From Nocardioides jensenii JCM 1364 = NBRC 14755 (GTDB lineage: Bacteria; Actinomycetota; Actinomycetes; Propionibacteriales; Nocardioidaceae), in the NCBI RefSeq assembly GCF_001552535.1, contig NZ_BCRJ01000006.1:1-64000 (forward strand): a stretch of 64,000 nt of DNA. Reading direction: 5' to 3'. Below, piece after piece: positions 1 to 8,562 of the stretch; positions within the stretch are counted from its first letter, which is position 1, and every line of letters begins with the position of its first letter. The notes beneath the pieces are model-generated. The model did no database searches. It was given only the letters and a program-made list of their open reading frames with translations, and was not told the DNA's origin. The position numbers were made by a program, and so were the translations under genes.

Positions 1-802
1 GCCGAAGAAGCTGGGAGTGACGCACTGGTCGAGCCGGCTGCTGGCCGGCCGACTCACGGTCAGCCCGTCTACGATTCAGCGGGCGTGGCGGGCCTACGGG
101 ATCAAGCCGTGGAAGGCGGAGTCGTTCCGCTTCTCCACCGATCCCGAGCTGGTTGGCAAGGTCACCGACATCTGCGGGCTGTACCTCGGCGTCCACGAGC
201 ACGTACCTGACAGCGCGATCGTGTTGTGTGTTGATGAGAAGTCGCAGATCCAGGCCCTGGATCGCACGGTGCCGATCCTGCCGATGCAATGAGGGCGGAT
301 CGAGCGGCGCTCGCACGACTACTATCGCCACGGCACCTCGACGTTGTTTGCTGCACTTGAGATCGCCACAGGCCAGGTCACCGCCGCTTTGAAGCGGCGG
401 CACCGCAACGAGGAGTTCCTGGCCTCCTCAAGCAGATCTAGCGGATCTACCGCCACGTCGTCGACGAGCACGGGAAGCCGGTTGAGGTGCACCTGGTGAT
501 GGACAACTACGCCGCCCACAAGCACAAACGTCCGCGCCTGGCTCGCTGACAACCCGCGCTTCGTCGTGCACTTCACCCCGACCCACGCCTCGTGGATGAA
601 CCTGGTCGAGGTCTGGTTCGGCATCGTCGAACGCCAAGCCATCCGCCGCGGCGTCTTCAAATCCGTCAAAGACCTCAACACCAAGATCCGCGCCTTCATC
701 GACGGCTGGAACGACCGATCCCACCCCTTCATCTGGACCAAGACCGCCGACGAGATCCTCGCGAAGGCCAACCGTCCAACAACTTCAAATCCGCGCCACT
801 AG
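1..802 (+). pseudogene. IS630-family transposase, frameshifted remnant
   Basis: The first piece (17-292) carries a helix-turn-helix segment and the motif VLCVDEKSQIQALDRT, which is the first catalytic Asp region of IS630 DDE transposases. A second piece in another frame (about 313-420) reads HDYYRHGTSTLFAALEIATG. A third reads VEVHLVMDNYAAHKHK, the second catalytic Asp. The last (566-802) reads HASWMNLVEVWFGIVERQAI, the C-terminal catalytic region. At least three frame changes and stops make it non-functional. The N-terminus lies beyond the left edge of the window. I did not identify terminal inverted repeats. Confidence 0.85.
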
Positions 803-969
803 CCTCGAAGTTTCACGGTTGCCTTCGATGCCCTGGGCGCGCCTGGATGGGGCGGTCTGGGTCTGATTGTGTCATTGGGGTAGGACAGTGGCCCCGGTGT
901 CGCTCGGGTAGGCGCGGGTTCCACGGTTCCGTAGGGCTGTGCTGGCTGGTAGGGACAGGGGCCGGGTGC

Positions 970-1372
970 TCAGCCGGGGACGGCGAGTGGGGTGCCGTGC
1001 TGTCGCAGGTGTTTGAGCCGGTTGACGATTTGTTGGACCAGGTGCGCCCAGGGCGCTCTCTCGGCCAGGTGCACGATGTCGCGTCGGCCGCTTCGGGCGT
1101 GGGTCGCGGGGATGGTGAACAGGCGCATCCGGAGCCGTTTGGGTTCCCAGCGACGTGTGGGGTCGTCGTGGAGTCCGAGCATCTGCATCCAGGCGATCGA
1201 TGTCGCCGGCCAGGGCGATGATGGCGCACCAGATCTGGTTCTGTGCGTAGTCGTGCAGCGGCATTGCGCGCAGGCCGGTGTCCTTAGCGTTACGGATCCG
1301 GTCCTCGCAGCGGGCGCGGCGGCGGTGACGCAGCTCGAGGTCGGCCAGTTTGTGCGAGGACTTGAGAAGTGA
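970..1372 (-). pseudogene. IS1380-family transposase, C-terminal fragment
   Basis: On the minus strand this stretch reads LADLELRHRRRARCEDRIRN and then MPLHDYAQNQIWCAIIALAG, which is typical of the C-terminal part of IS1380 transposases. Near 1200 the frame shifts and continues as WMQMLGLHDD and RRWEPKRLRMRLF down to a natural stop at 970. Only the last quarter to third of a roughly 450-residue protein remains. The fragment ends abruptly about 80 bp before the start of the CoA-transferase gene, so an IS insertion followed by deletion probably set the left border of the catabolic cluster. Confidence 0.8.
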
Positions 1373-1450
1373 TCCTTGACACCCCTTACTGAGGGATCGT
1401 ATCGTGTTCCGAATGCTGATGACGGTTCAACATGTCGAACAGGGAATACG

Positions 1451-2635
1451 ATGCAGGCGCTAGAAGGCATCAAAGTCATTGACGCAGCGACCATGGTCGC
1501 CGGCCCCTTGGGCGCGTCAATCTTGGGTGACTTCGGAGCCGAGGTCGTCAAGGTGGAGCCCATCGGCGGGGACGAGTCGCGCACCTTCGGACCGGGCCAC
1601 GATGGGATGAGCGGCGTGTTCGCCGGGGTGAACCGGAATAAGAAGGCCATCGCGCTTGACCTTCGCACCGAGGAGGGTCGCGAGCTCTTCCACGACCTGC
1701 TCGCGAGTGCCGACGTGCTCATCGAGAACATGCTGCCGGCAGTTCGGGGGCGTTACGGGCTCACCAGCGAAGAGTTGAGGGATCGACACCCGCACCTCAT
1801 CAGCCTGAATGTGAGCGGCTACGGGGACGATGGCCCGCTCGCTGGGCGCCCAGCCCTGGACCCGGTGGCCCAGGCTATGACCGGGTTCATGGCAGCGACG
1901 GGATGGCGGGGCGGCGAGGCGATCAAGGCGGGGCCGCCGATCGCTGACAGCTCAGCCGGGTACCTGGTCGCGATCGCCGCGCTCGTCGCGCTGTTCGCCC
2001 GGCGGCCGGGGGCCGAGGGGCAGGCTGGCTCCGTTTCGCTGGTCGGCGCGCTGTTCCACCTTCAGGCTCCCTGGTTCGGGCAGTACCTGTTCGCGGATTA
2101 CGTCCAAGAACGACCCGGCAACGGCAGCAACTTCTACGCTCCCTACAACGCCTACCGGACCCGGGACGCCGGCCAGGTCCACATCGTATCCTTCAATGAC
2201 CGGCACTTCGCCAAACTGGTGCACGCCATCGAGCGGCCCGAGCTGCTCGAGGACCCGCGCTTCGACACGGCGGAGCACCGACTGCAGAACGCAGCGGAGA
2301 TCGACGCTGCGATCGCACCCTGGTTCGCTGAGCACGACCGCGATGAAATCGTGGCCCTGCTCTCGAGCCACGACATCATCTGTGCGCCCGTCCTTGCCTA
2401 CGACGAGGCCGTGGAGCACCCGCAGATTCGCGCCATGGGTCTTGTGGTCGACATCGTGCACGACGAGCTCGGGCCGCTCCGGATCCCCGGGATCCCGGTG
2501 AAGCTTGAGCGAACGCCCGGCAGCGTGCGGCGACCACCGTCGTCCGTCGGAGAGAACAGCGCCGAGGTCCTCCGGGACCTCGGCTACTCCCAGGAAGACG
2601 TCGCTCGGCTGATGGCCGCGTCCGTCGTCCGATGA
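1451..2635 (+). CDS. CaiB/BaiF class III CoA-transferase
   Basis: A 394-residue protein of the formyl-CoA transferase family, which moves CoA between carboxylic acids through an aspartyl-CoA anhydride intermediate. The N-terminus (LEGIKVIDAATMVAGPLGA, GDFGAEVVKVEP) is the usual Rossmann-like start. Asp137 in RPALDPVAQAMTGFMA sits where the catalytic Asp is found in the family. Length is normal. The ATG at 1451 is chosen over an upstream TTG at 1376 because family members begin here and an AGGG lies just upstream. It is the first gene of a co-directional cluster with F420-type oxidoreductases, so a role in activating an acid for degradation is likely; the substrate is unknown. Confidence 0.9.
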   Translation: MQALEGIKVIDAATMVAGPLGASILGDFGAEVVKVEPIGGDESRTFGPGHDGMSGVFAGVNRNKKAIALDLRTEEGRELFHDLLASADVLIENMLPAVRGRYGLTSEELRDRHPHLISLNVSGYGDDGPLAGRPALDPVAQAMTGFMAATGWRGGEAIKAGPPIADSSAGYLVAIAALVALFARRPGAEGQAGSVSLVGALFHLQAPWFGQYLFADYVQERPGNGSNFYAPYNAYRTRDAGQVHIVSFNDRHFAKLVHAIERPELLEDPRFDTAEHRLQNAAEIDAAIAPWFAEHDRDEIVALLSSHDIICAPVLAYDEAVEHPQIRAMGLVVDIVHDELGPLRIPGIPVKLERTPGSVRRPPSSVGENSAEVLRDLGYSQEDVARLMAASVVR

Positions 2636-2664
2636 CAACGCAGAACTGAACGGAAGGGAATTGA

Positions 2665-3552
2665 GTGAAGGTCGGAATCAGGATTCCGGGAGCTGGGCCG
2701 TGGGCAGGCCCGGACGCGATCACGGAGGTTGCCCAGTTCGCTGAAAAGGTCGGGTTCGACTCGCTCTGGATGACCGATCATGTCGCGCTGCCGACCAAGG
2801 TCGAGACGCCGTATCCCTACACCGCGGACGGCAAGTTCCTCTGGGCGCCCGAGACCCCCTACCTCGACTGCCTGACGTCGCTGACCTGGGCTGCGGCGGC
2901 GACCGAAAAGATGGAGCTGGGCACGTCATGCCTCATCCTTCCGTGGCGTCCGCTAGTCCAGACGTCCAAGACCTTGGTCAGCATCGATGTCCTCTCGCGC
3001 GGGCGGCTGACCGTCGCCATCGGCGTCGGCTGGATGAAGGAGCAGTTCGAGGTCCTGGACGCCCCGTTCAAGGACCGCGGCCGCCGGGTGACCGAGATGG
3101 TCAAGTTCATGCGCCACATGTGGGCCGAGGACGAGGTCGACTTCACGGGCGACTTCTACAACCTGCACAACTTCAAGATGTACCCGAAGCCGGTCCGCGG
3201 CTCGATCCCGATCTGGTTCGCCGGCTACAGCGAAGCCTCGCTGCGTCGCATCGCCGCGATCGGTGATGGATGGCATCCCCTCGCGGTGGGCCCGGAGGAC
3301 TACGCGGGCTACCTGAAGACCCTCAAGGAGTACGTCGAGGCCGCAGGTCGCGACATCAGCGAGATCACCCTGACTGCCCGGCCGTTGCGGACCGCGCCGT
3401 ACAACGCTGAGACCATCGAGGCATACGGCGACCAGGGAGTCACCCACTTCGTCTGCGACACCTCCTTCGAACACGAGACCCTCGCCGAAGCTATGGACGA
3501 GCTCTCGGAGCTCGCCGAGGCCGTCCTGCCGACCGCTCACAAGCTGCCCTGA
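2665..3552 (+). CDS. LLM-class F420-dependent oxidoreductase
   Basis: A 295-residue luciferase-like TIM-barrel protein. It begins VKVGIRIPGAGPWAGPDAIT and has the family signatures GFDSLWMTDHVALP, ELGTSCLILPWRPLVQTSKT and GRLTVAIGVGWMKEQFEV. Members use FMN or reduced F420 for hydride transfer; the actinobacterial LLM group is mostly F420-dependent. The start is a GTG with GGAAGGGA in front. The gene follows the CoA-transferase by 29 bp and precedes the aldehyde dehydrogenase scar by 6 bp, so it is part of the same operon. The F420:NADP-reductase-like gene 2.2 kb downstream supports F420 as cofactor. Confidence 0.85.
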   Translation: MKVGIRIPGAGPWAGPDAITEVAQFAEKVGFDSLWMTDHVALPTKVETPYPYTADGKFLWAPETPYLDCLTSLTWAAAATEKMELGTSCLILPWRPLVQTSKTLVSIDVLSRGRLTVAIGVGWMKEQFEVLDAPFKDRGRRVTEMVKFMRHMWAEDEVDFTGDFYNLHNFKMYPKPVRGSIPIWFAGYSEASLRRIAAIGDGWHPLAVGPEDYAGYLKTLKEYVEAAGRDISEITLTARPLRTAPYNAETIEAYGDQGVTHFVCDTSFEHETLAEAMDELSELAEAVLPTAHKLP

Positions 3553-3558
3553 TCGGAG

Positions 3559-4215
3559 ATGACGCAGATGCAAGCATTTACGAACGAGGTCTCACTCGTC
3601 CTGGACGGGGAGCTCGCCGAGGCTTCGACCGGCGCTCGGTTCGACACCGTGAACCCGGCGACCGGAGAGGTCCTGGCGTCAGTCGCAGAGGCGACAGCGG
3701 ACGACGTCGACCGCGCCGTGCGGTCGAGCCAAGCTGCTGCCAAGAAGTGGCAGCGGGTCCGTCCGTCACAGCGGACGCGCCTCATGTTGCGCTACGCAGC
3801 GCTGGTCGAGGAGCACGCCGAGGAACTCGCGCTCCTACAGACCCGCGACATGGGGAAGCCCATCCGCGAGTCAATCGGTATCGACCTGCCCGTGATGATC
3901 GAGACGCTAGAGTACTTCGCCGGCCTGATCACAAAGATTGAGGGGCGGACTGTGCCGGCTCCTGGGCGGTTCCTCAACTATACGCTGCGGTCCGGGTGAG
4001 ATCGAACAGGCGCTGCGGAGCTCGGCCAGTCGATCAAGGCGTACGTCCAGCTCGCCGGCACCGAGCTCGACGACGCGCTCGCGGGTGCCCTGCGCGACCT
4101 TGTCGCCAGCACCGTGGGGCCGCACGCTCGCCCGCAGGACATCGAATCCATCGCGGCGATGCCCCGAACAGAGACCGGCAAGCTCCTGCGGCGCGAGCTC
4201 GTGCCGCACATCTGA
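3559..4215 (+). pseudogene. Deletion chimera: aldehyde dehydrogenase N-terminus joined to acyl-CoA ligase C-terminus
   Basis: Residues 1 to about 143 are the N-terminal third of an NAD(P)-dependent aldehyde dehydrogenase (VNPATGEVLASVAEATADDV through GRFLNYTLR). The homology stops at about 3987 and the frame closes with TGA at 3997-3999. The next bases read GPGEIEQALRS in one frame, the start of the C-terminal domain of an AMP-forming acyl-CoA synthetase. They then shift frame to LGQSIKAYVQLAG and end AAMPRTETGKLLRRELV before TGA at 4213, the lysine-containing end of that domain. So one or more deletions removed the catalytic parts of both enzymes. Neither remnant can be active. Confidence 0.85.
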
Positions 4216-4385
4216 CCATTCCTTGAGCGCTGAAAGGCTGCTCGGTATCCGAAGGCCCATTTCCCGGATCAACAACATCGATATGTAGGAGACCAGCATG
4301 AGATCACGATCACGCTCGTTCTGCAAGCGAGCAGTTGAACGGCACCAGGCTCACGACTCATCAAGAGAGAAAGGAAGTGATCGAC

Positions 4386-4841
4386 GTGCGTAGATTCTGG
4401 CACGTGGGCATCAACGTCACCGACATGGACGCGACGATCGAGTTTTACCAGAAGATCGGGTTCGAGGTCATCGGGGATGAGGAGGTCGACGACGCCAATC
4501 TGGCCAAGGCGTTCTTCTTCGACGGCGCGAGCAAGCTGCGGTTCGCGCACATGCGGCTGCCCAACGACTCAGCCGACGAGGCGCTCCTTGACCTGATCCA
4601 GTGGCACGACGACCGTGCCTCGGGCGAGGCGCAGGCCGACCTGATCCACCCCGGACTCTGCCGGTTCTCGATCCTGACCGACGACATCCAGGGCGAGTAT
4701 GAGCGCCTCAGCGGCGCAGGCGTCGAGTTCCTGTCGCCGCCGCAGACGGTGATGGGCCGGGACGGACTCAAGGGCTGGGCGCTCCTTTTCGCCAAGGACC
4801 CGGACGGAACGCTGTTCCACTTTGTGGAGCTCATCGGGTGA
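4386..4841 (+). CDS. VOC-family (glyoxalase/dioxygenase fold) protein
   Basis: A 151-residue vicinal oxygen chelate protein with two beta-alpha-beta-beta-beta modules. The first begins RRFWHVGINVTDMDATIEFY and the second covers LCRFSILTDDIQGEYERLSG to KDPDGTLFHFVEL. The His near the start and the Glu near the end are in the usual metal-ligand positions. The GTG at 4386 is preferred over an upstream TTG at 4335 because GAAAGGAAG sits 8 bases before it. VOC enzymes include epimerases, lyases and ring-cleavage dioxygenases, so the reaction cannot be named. Position between the ligase scar and an IclR gene suggests a catabolic step. Confidence 0.8.
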   Translation: MRRFWHVGINVTDMDATIEFYQKIGFEVIGDEEVDDANLAKAFFFDGASKLRFAHMRLPNDSADEALLDLIQWHDDRASGEAQADLIHPGLCRFSILTDDIQGEYERLSGAGVEFLSPPQTVMGRDGLKGWALLFAKDPDGTLFHFVELIG

Positions 4842-4881
4842 GCGCTACCGAGGTGGCGCAGCTGGACGGGGAGGTCGCGGA

Positions 4882-5676
4882 GTGGCCAGGGACGTGGACA
4901 TCAAACAACTGCAGGGTAATGCTGTTCGGAGCGACGCTGGAACCGCCGTGCCTGCGGTCGCCCGCGCTATCGCGGTCCTTGAGGCGCTGGTACTCTGCCG
5001 GGACGGCTTGAGTCTGACCGAGTTGGCGGAGCGGTGCTCGCTCGCGAAGAGCACCGCGTCCAACCTGCTGCGCACGATGGTGGCGGGGGCTTTAGTCACC
5101 TATGAGCCGAAGACCCGTCGCTACAACCTTGGCACTCAGCTGGTCGAGTTCGGCCTCGCCGCGGTGACCCGCACCACTGCAGTGGCAGAGGCGCGGCCGT
5201 TCATGGACCGGCTCGCCGAGCAGACCCAGCTCGCCTGCCTCGCCATCCAGGTGATGCCGGACGGTCACTTCACCGCGATCGCAAAGGTCGAGAGCCGCAA
5301 GGACATCAAGATCACCATCGACGTCGGCTCCCGGTTCGAGCGGACGACGCCGCTGCTCTCGCGGCTCTCGGCTGCCTGGACCGACGACTCCTCGAGCCAG
5401 GCGCCGCAGGAGGTCCTAGCCCGGATCCGTGCGCAGGGCTACGGCGCGGCCTGGGGTGAGTACCGTCCCGAGCTGAACGTCGTGGGCTTCCCGGTCTTCG
5501 ACCGCGACGCCCGGCCGAACCTCTTCGTCACGCTTGTTGGGATCGGGGCGGACCTCACTCCCGAGACTATCGATCGGATGGCTGGCTACCTCGTTGAGGC
5601 CGCGCACGCGATCACCACCAGCAGCGGCGGGAAGCTCCCCGCCGACTACCCGGCGGTCGGTTCCGTCCGGGGCTGA
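4882..5676 (+). CDS. IclR-family transcriptional regulator
   Basis: A 264-residue protein with an N-terminal winged helix (AIAVLEALVLCRDGLSLTEL, CSLAKSTASNLLRTMV, TYEPKTRRYNLGTQLVEFG) and a C-terminal IclR effector-binding domain that senses small metabolites. The GTG at 4882 follows GGGGAGG by 7 bases and falls just after the VOC gene. IclR regulators typically control adjacent aromatic or acid degradation genes. Being inside the cluster in the same direction, it is probably the local regulator. The effector domain has the usual length, so the gene looks intact even though neighbours have decayed. Confidence 0.88.
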   Translation: MARDVDIKQLQGNAVRSDAGTAVPAVARAIAVLEALVLCRDGLSLTELAERCSLAKSTASNLLRTMVAGALVTYEPKTRRYNLGTQLVEFGLAAVTRTTAVAEARPFMDRLAEQTQLACLAIQVMPDGHFTAIAKVESRKDIKITIDVGSRFERTTPLLSRLSAAWTDDSSSQAPQEVLARIRAQGYGAAWGEYRPELNVVGFPVFDRDARPNLFVTLVGIGADLTPETIDRMAGYLVEAAHAITTSSGGKLPADYPAVGSVRG

Positions 5677-5784
5677 CCGGCCGCTCAGCGGCAGCACCAC
5701 CCGCCCGTCGCGGATTTCGGGCGTCGACGCCTTCGGGCATTGCCGCCATGCCAGGAACACACGCCAGAAAGAGGTGGAGACCCC

Positions 5785-6447
5785 ATGAGCACCCACACCA
5801 TCGCTGTCATCGGCGGCACCGGACCGCAGGGCCGCGGCCTCGCGCGCTGGCTGGCCGCCGCCGGTCATAAGGTCGTCCTCGGCTCGCGATCGGCAGCTCG
5901 GGCCGAGGAGGCGGCACGCGCGATCGGCCAACGGGTCGGCGTCGAGGTCCTCGGCGACGATAACCTGTCCGCAGCGACCGCGGCGGACGTCGTCCTCGTC
6001 GTCGTGCCGTGGGACGGGCATCGTGAACTCGTCCAGGCACTGGCCCCCGGGCTCGCCGGCAAGATCGTTGTCAGCTGCGTGAACCCGCTCGGCTTTGACA
6101 AGAACGGTGCCTTCGGTCTCTTGGTCGATGAGGGCAGCGCAGCCCAGCAGACTCAGCAGCTGGTGCCGACCGCTCGGGTGGTTGGCGCGTTCCATCACCT
6201 CTCGGCAGTGACGCTGTGGGAGAGCGAGGACCAACTGCAGCACGAGGACGTCCTCGTCTGCGGGGATGACCGCGACGCCAAGGACGTGGTGGCCGACCTG
6301 GCCGCGGCCGTGACTGGTCACCGGGGGGTCGATGGCGGGGCTCTCCGGGTCGCCGCGCAGCTCGAGCCGCTGACCGCGGTCCTGATCAACATCAACCGGC
6401 GTTACAAGACCCGGTCGGGCGTCGCGATCCAGGGCATCAAGCGATGA
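5785..6447 (+). CDS. NADPH:F420 reductase-like protein (NpdG/Fno family)
   Basis: A 220-residue single-domain Rossmann protein. It starts HTIAVIGGTGPQGRGLARWL, the dinucleotide loop, then HKVVLGSRSAARAEEAA, where SR at the end of strand 2 fits the NADP phosphate. Later VVLVVVPWDGH and GKIVVSCVNPLGFDKNG match F420-dependent NADP oxidoreductases, which pass hydride between F420 and NADP. RBS GAGGTGGAG precedes the ATG. Its presence between LLM oxidoreductases is what one expects if the cluster needs F420 recycling. It overlaps the next gene by 4 bp (ATGA). Confidence 0.82.
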   Translation: MSTHTIAVIGGTGPQGRGLARWLAAAGHKVVLGSRSAARAEEAARAIGQRVGVEVLGDDNLSAATAADVVLVVVPWDGHRELVQALAPGLAGKIVVSCVNPLGFDKNGAFGLLVDEGSAAQQTQQLVPTARVVGAFHHLSAVTLWESEDQLQHEDVLVCGDDRDAKDVVADLAAAVTGHRGVDGGALRVAAQLEPLTAVLININRRYKTRSGVAIQGIKR

Positions 6448-6761
6448 TCGACGAGCTCCGCGAGTACGTGGCATGTCCCGGGCGTGCTGAGGACCTTCAC
6501 CGCCGCTTCGCCGACATGACCTTCGACCTGTGGCAGGAGATGGGCCTGGACGTGCGGGGATTCTGGCACGTCGACGACGATCCGGGGCGCATCGTCTACA
6601 TCGTCCGCTTCCTCAGCGTGGAAGCTGCGAAGGACCACTGGGCGCGTTGCAGCCAGGACCCGCGCTGGCTGGATATCAAGGCGCGCACCGAGCGGGACGG
6701 GCCGTTGATCGAGTCGATCTCGGTGACCTACCTCAGGACCCCTGTCTACGCCCGTTGGTGA
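6444..6761 (+). CDS. Small NIPSNAP-like / alpha-beta barrel protein
   Basis: A 105-residue protein beginning MIDELREYVACPGRAEDLH, with a pattern of residues (REY, GFWHVDDDPGRIVYIVRF, AKDHWARCSQDPRW) that resembles NIPSNAP or dimeric ferredoxin-like alpha-beta barrel proteins. These are often helper or minor catabolic proteins of uncertain activity. Its ATG overlaps the stop of the F420-reductase-like gene, so the two are translationally coupled. I recognise the fold type rather than a specific function. Confidence 0.7.
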   Translation: MIDELREYVACPGRAEDLHRRFADMTFDLWQEMGLDVRGFWHVDDDPGRIVYIVRFLSVEAAKDHWARCSQDPRWLDIKARTERDGPLIESISVTYLRTPVYARW

Positions 6762-6845
6762 GGTCGGAGCTCTTGACCTGGGTGGGTGCGGGCCACTAGC
6801 GTTCAAGATAATGGTCGGAGTTCAGTATATGAATCGAGTGTTTTC

Positions 6846-7895
6846 ATGATCAAGGGCATCCAGTTGCACGCGTGGGCCCGCGCGTCCGAAATGGTTGAGG
6901 TTGCCGAACTCGCCGCCCAGGAGTTCGAGACGGTGTGGTTGACCGACCAGTTGCAGTCTCGCAGCGTGGCGGCGGTGCTCGGCGCTGTCGCCGCACGGAC
7001 CGGCGCCGGTGTCGGCACGGCCGTCACGTTTCCCTTCGGCCGCAACCCGATCGAGCAGGCATCGACGATGGCCACGCTCGCCGAGTTCATGCCGCCGGGC
7101 CGCCAAGTCAGCATGGGCATCGGCACCGGCGGCGGAATGGTGAGCGCGCTGATGCCTCGCGAGAGGCCCGTGGAAGCGGTGGCCGAACTTATCCAGCTCT
7201 GCCGGGCCCTTTGGCGTGGCGAGTACGTCCGGCTCGGGGACTACCCACTCACGTGCGCCCGGGTCCGGATGCGCGAGGACGGCAAGGCCGTGTTTCCCTG
7301 GGTCGACGACGCCGACGTGCGCGTGGTCGTCGCCGGCGCCGGACCCAAGGTCCTGGAGATGGCGGGCGAGCTCGCCGACGGGGTGATCTGCGCAAGCGAC
7401 TTCCCGGCGCACAGCCTCGCGGCGTTCCGGTCCGGCCAATTCGACGCGGTCAGCAACCTCAACAGTCTCGACCGTGGCCGCACCCGCAGTGACCGCCCCG
7501 ACTTCGCCCGGATCTACGGAGTCAACATCTCCGTCTCGAACGACCGCGATGCGGCGAACGCGGCGGCCCGTCGTCAGGCGACCCTGATCGTGGGCCAGCA
7601 GCCCCATGAGAGCCTTGAGATCGTCGGTTTCGAGAAAGCCGACTACGCGGCGACCCGACAGGCCATCCACGACGGTGAAAGCGTGGCACGGGCGGCGGAG
7701 CTCCTCCCGCAGGAAGTGGCCGACCAGCTGGTCGTCTCGGGCACGCCCGACGACTGCGTCTCCGCGCTCGGCGAGCTGCTGGAGTACGCCGGCGGGGCCG
7801 GTTTCACCGAGGCGTACGTCGGTGCGCCGGTCGGACCGGACCCCCGCGAGGCCGTCGAGCTGTTGACCACCCGCGTGCTGCGGGGGCTGATGTGA
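6846..7895 (+). CDS. LLM-class F420-dependent oxidoreductase (MER-like)
   Basis: A 349-residue luciferase-like protein similar in layout to methylenetetrahydromethanopterin-reductase-type F420 enzymes: MIKGIQLHAWARASEMVEVA, FETVWLTDQLQSRSVAAVLG, GVGTAVTFPFGRNPIEQAST, GRQVSMGIGTGGGMVSALM. The C-terminus (EAYVGAPVGPDPREAVELL) is the subfamily tail. The ATG at 6846 is preferred over a TTG 60 bases upstream on family N-termini. The next reading frame overlaps it by 4 bp and carries a diverged copy of the same tail, so a second gene of this family once stood directly downstream. Confidence 0.85.
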   Translation: MIKGIQLHAWARASEMVEVAELAAQEFETVWLTDQLQSRSVAAVLGAVAARTGAGVGTAVTFPFGRNPIEQASTMATLAEFMPPGRQVSMGIGTGGGMVSALMPRERPVEAVAELIQLCRALWRGEYVRLGDYPLTCARVRMREDGKAVFPWVDDADVRVVVAGAGPKVLEMAGELADGVICASDFPAHSLAAFRSGQFDAVSNLNSLDRGRTRSDRPDFARIYGVNISVSNDRDAANAAARRQATLIVGQQPHESLEIVGFEKADYAATRQAIHDGESVARAAELLPQEVADQLVVSGTPDDCVSALGELLEYAGGAGFTEAYVGAPVGPDPREAVELLTTRVLRGLM

Positions 7896-8083
7896 CGACC
7901 GCGACGACTGAGCAGGAGATCTGCCCGTTCGTGCTCGAGGGGCCGGCCGCCACGATCACGCTGAGCCGATCGCTTGCCAAGAATGCAGGCGCCAGGTCGG
8001 ACGAGGCCCACCTCGGCGCGCCAATCGCACCCAACCCGCGGAAGGCACTCGAGCTACACAGCCGCCTCCCGGCGCTGATATGA
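7892..8083 (+). pseudogene. Deletion chimera: enoyl-CoA hydratase start joined to an LLM-oxidoreductase tail
   Basis: This 63-codon frame begins with GTG overlapping the previous stop. Residues up to about 26 (CPFVLEGPAATITLSR) look like the first strand of an enoyl-CoA hydratase/isomerase. From about residue 36 it reads DEAHLGAPIAPNPRKALEL, which aligns with the C-terminal tail of the preceding LLM enzyme (EAYVGAPVGPDPREAVEL) but is diverged at the DNA level. The simplest reading is an in-frame deletion between a lost hydratase gene and a lost second MER-type gene. It may still be translated, but it has no complete domain. Confidence 0.65.
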
Positions 8084-8562
8084 GCGCGACCGGGGACCTG
8101 TGCCTGCTCTCCGTCAAGGATCGGACCTTCCTGCGCTGTAGACTTGAAGATGGGCGGAAAGTGGGCGGATTTGGCCGCGAACCGGGTCAGCCGGTGTCAA
8201 ACGGTGAAGTCGGACGCGTGGCATCTGCGCAGGGAATCCACTAAATCGTCGAACAGTGTCAAGAGACGGCAGTCGCTCAGTGCACTACGGATGTATCCCA
8301 GAGGTCGCAGGGTTCGAATCTCAGTCCCCGGGTTGTGGGATGTCCTGAACCAGGACATCCGTCCCCAAGTTGACTGGCTGGCCGACCCGCGCGAAGTAAC
8401 GGGGTGAGGCAGTTCGGCTTCTGGGCAGCGCGTTCGCAATGGCGAACCTGTAGGCGGCCATTCCGTGTGGCGGGCGGGTTGGTCAGTGGAGTCCAGCAGA
8501 GTGTCCGATCTCGGTCGGTCGAGGTTGCTTCTTGTTTGTGAAGGGATCGCGGTGGATGTGCC
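8084..8562. other. Non-coding stretch at the right edge of the catabolic cluster
   Basis: I see no supportable gene in these 479 bases. Open frames here lack family signatures and start contexts. The stretch contains a tRNA T-loop-like run (GGTTCGAATC near 8311-8320) without a matching stem and a 10-bp perfect hairpin at 8338-8360. It separates the decayed catabolic cluster from the integrative-element remnant, so one border of the element may lie here. Confidence 0.5.
8338..8360. repeat. Perfect inverted repeat, 10-bp arms
   Basis: Arms GGATGTCCTG (8338-8347) and CAGGACATCC (8351-8360) are separated by AAC. There is no T-run after either arm. It could be a recombination or regulator site, or a border remnant of a mobile element. 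I cannot tell which. Confidence 0.6.

Noticed and set aside
8144-8439. Short genes in the 479-bp gap
   Set aside because: Open frames on both strands lack ribosome sites, family motifs and consistent codon use.
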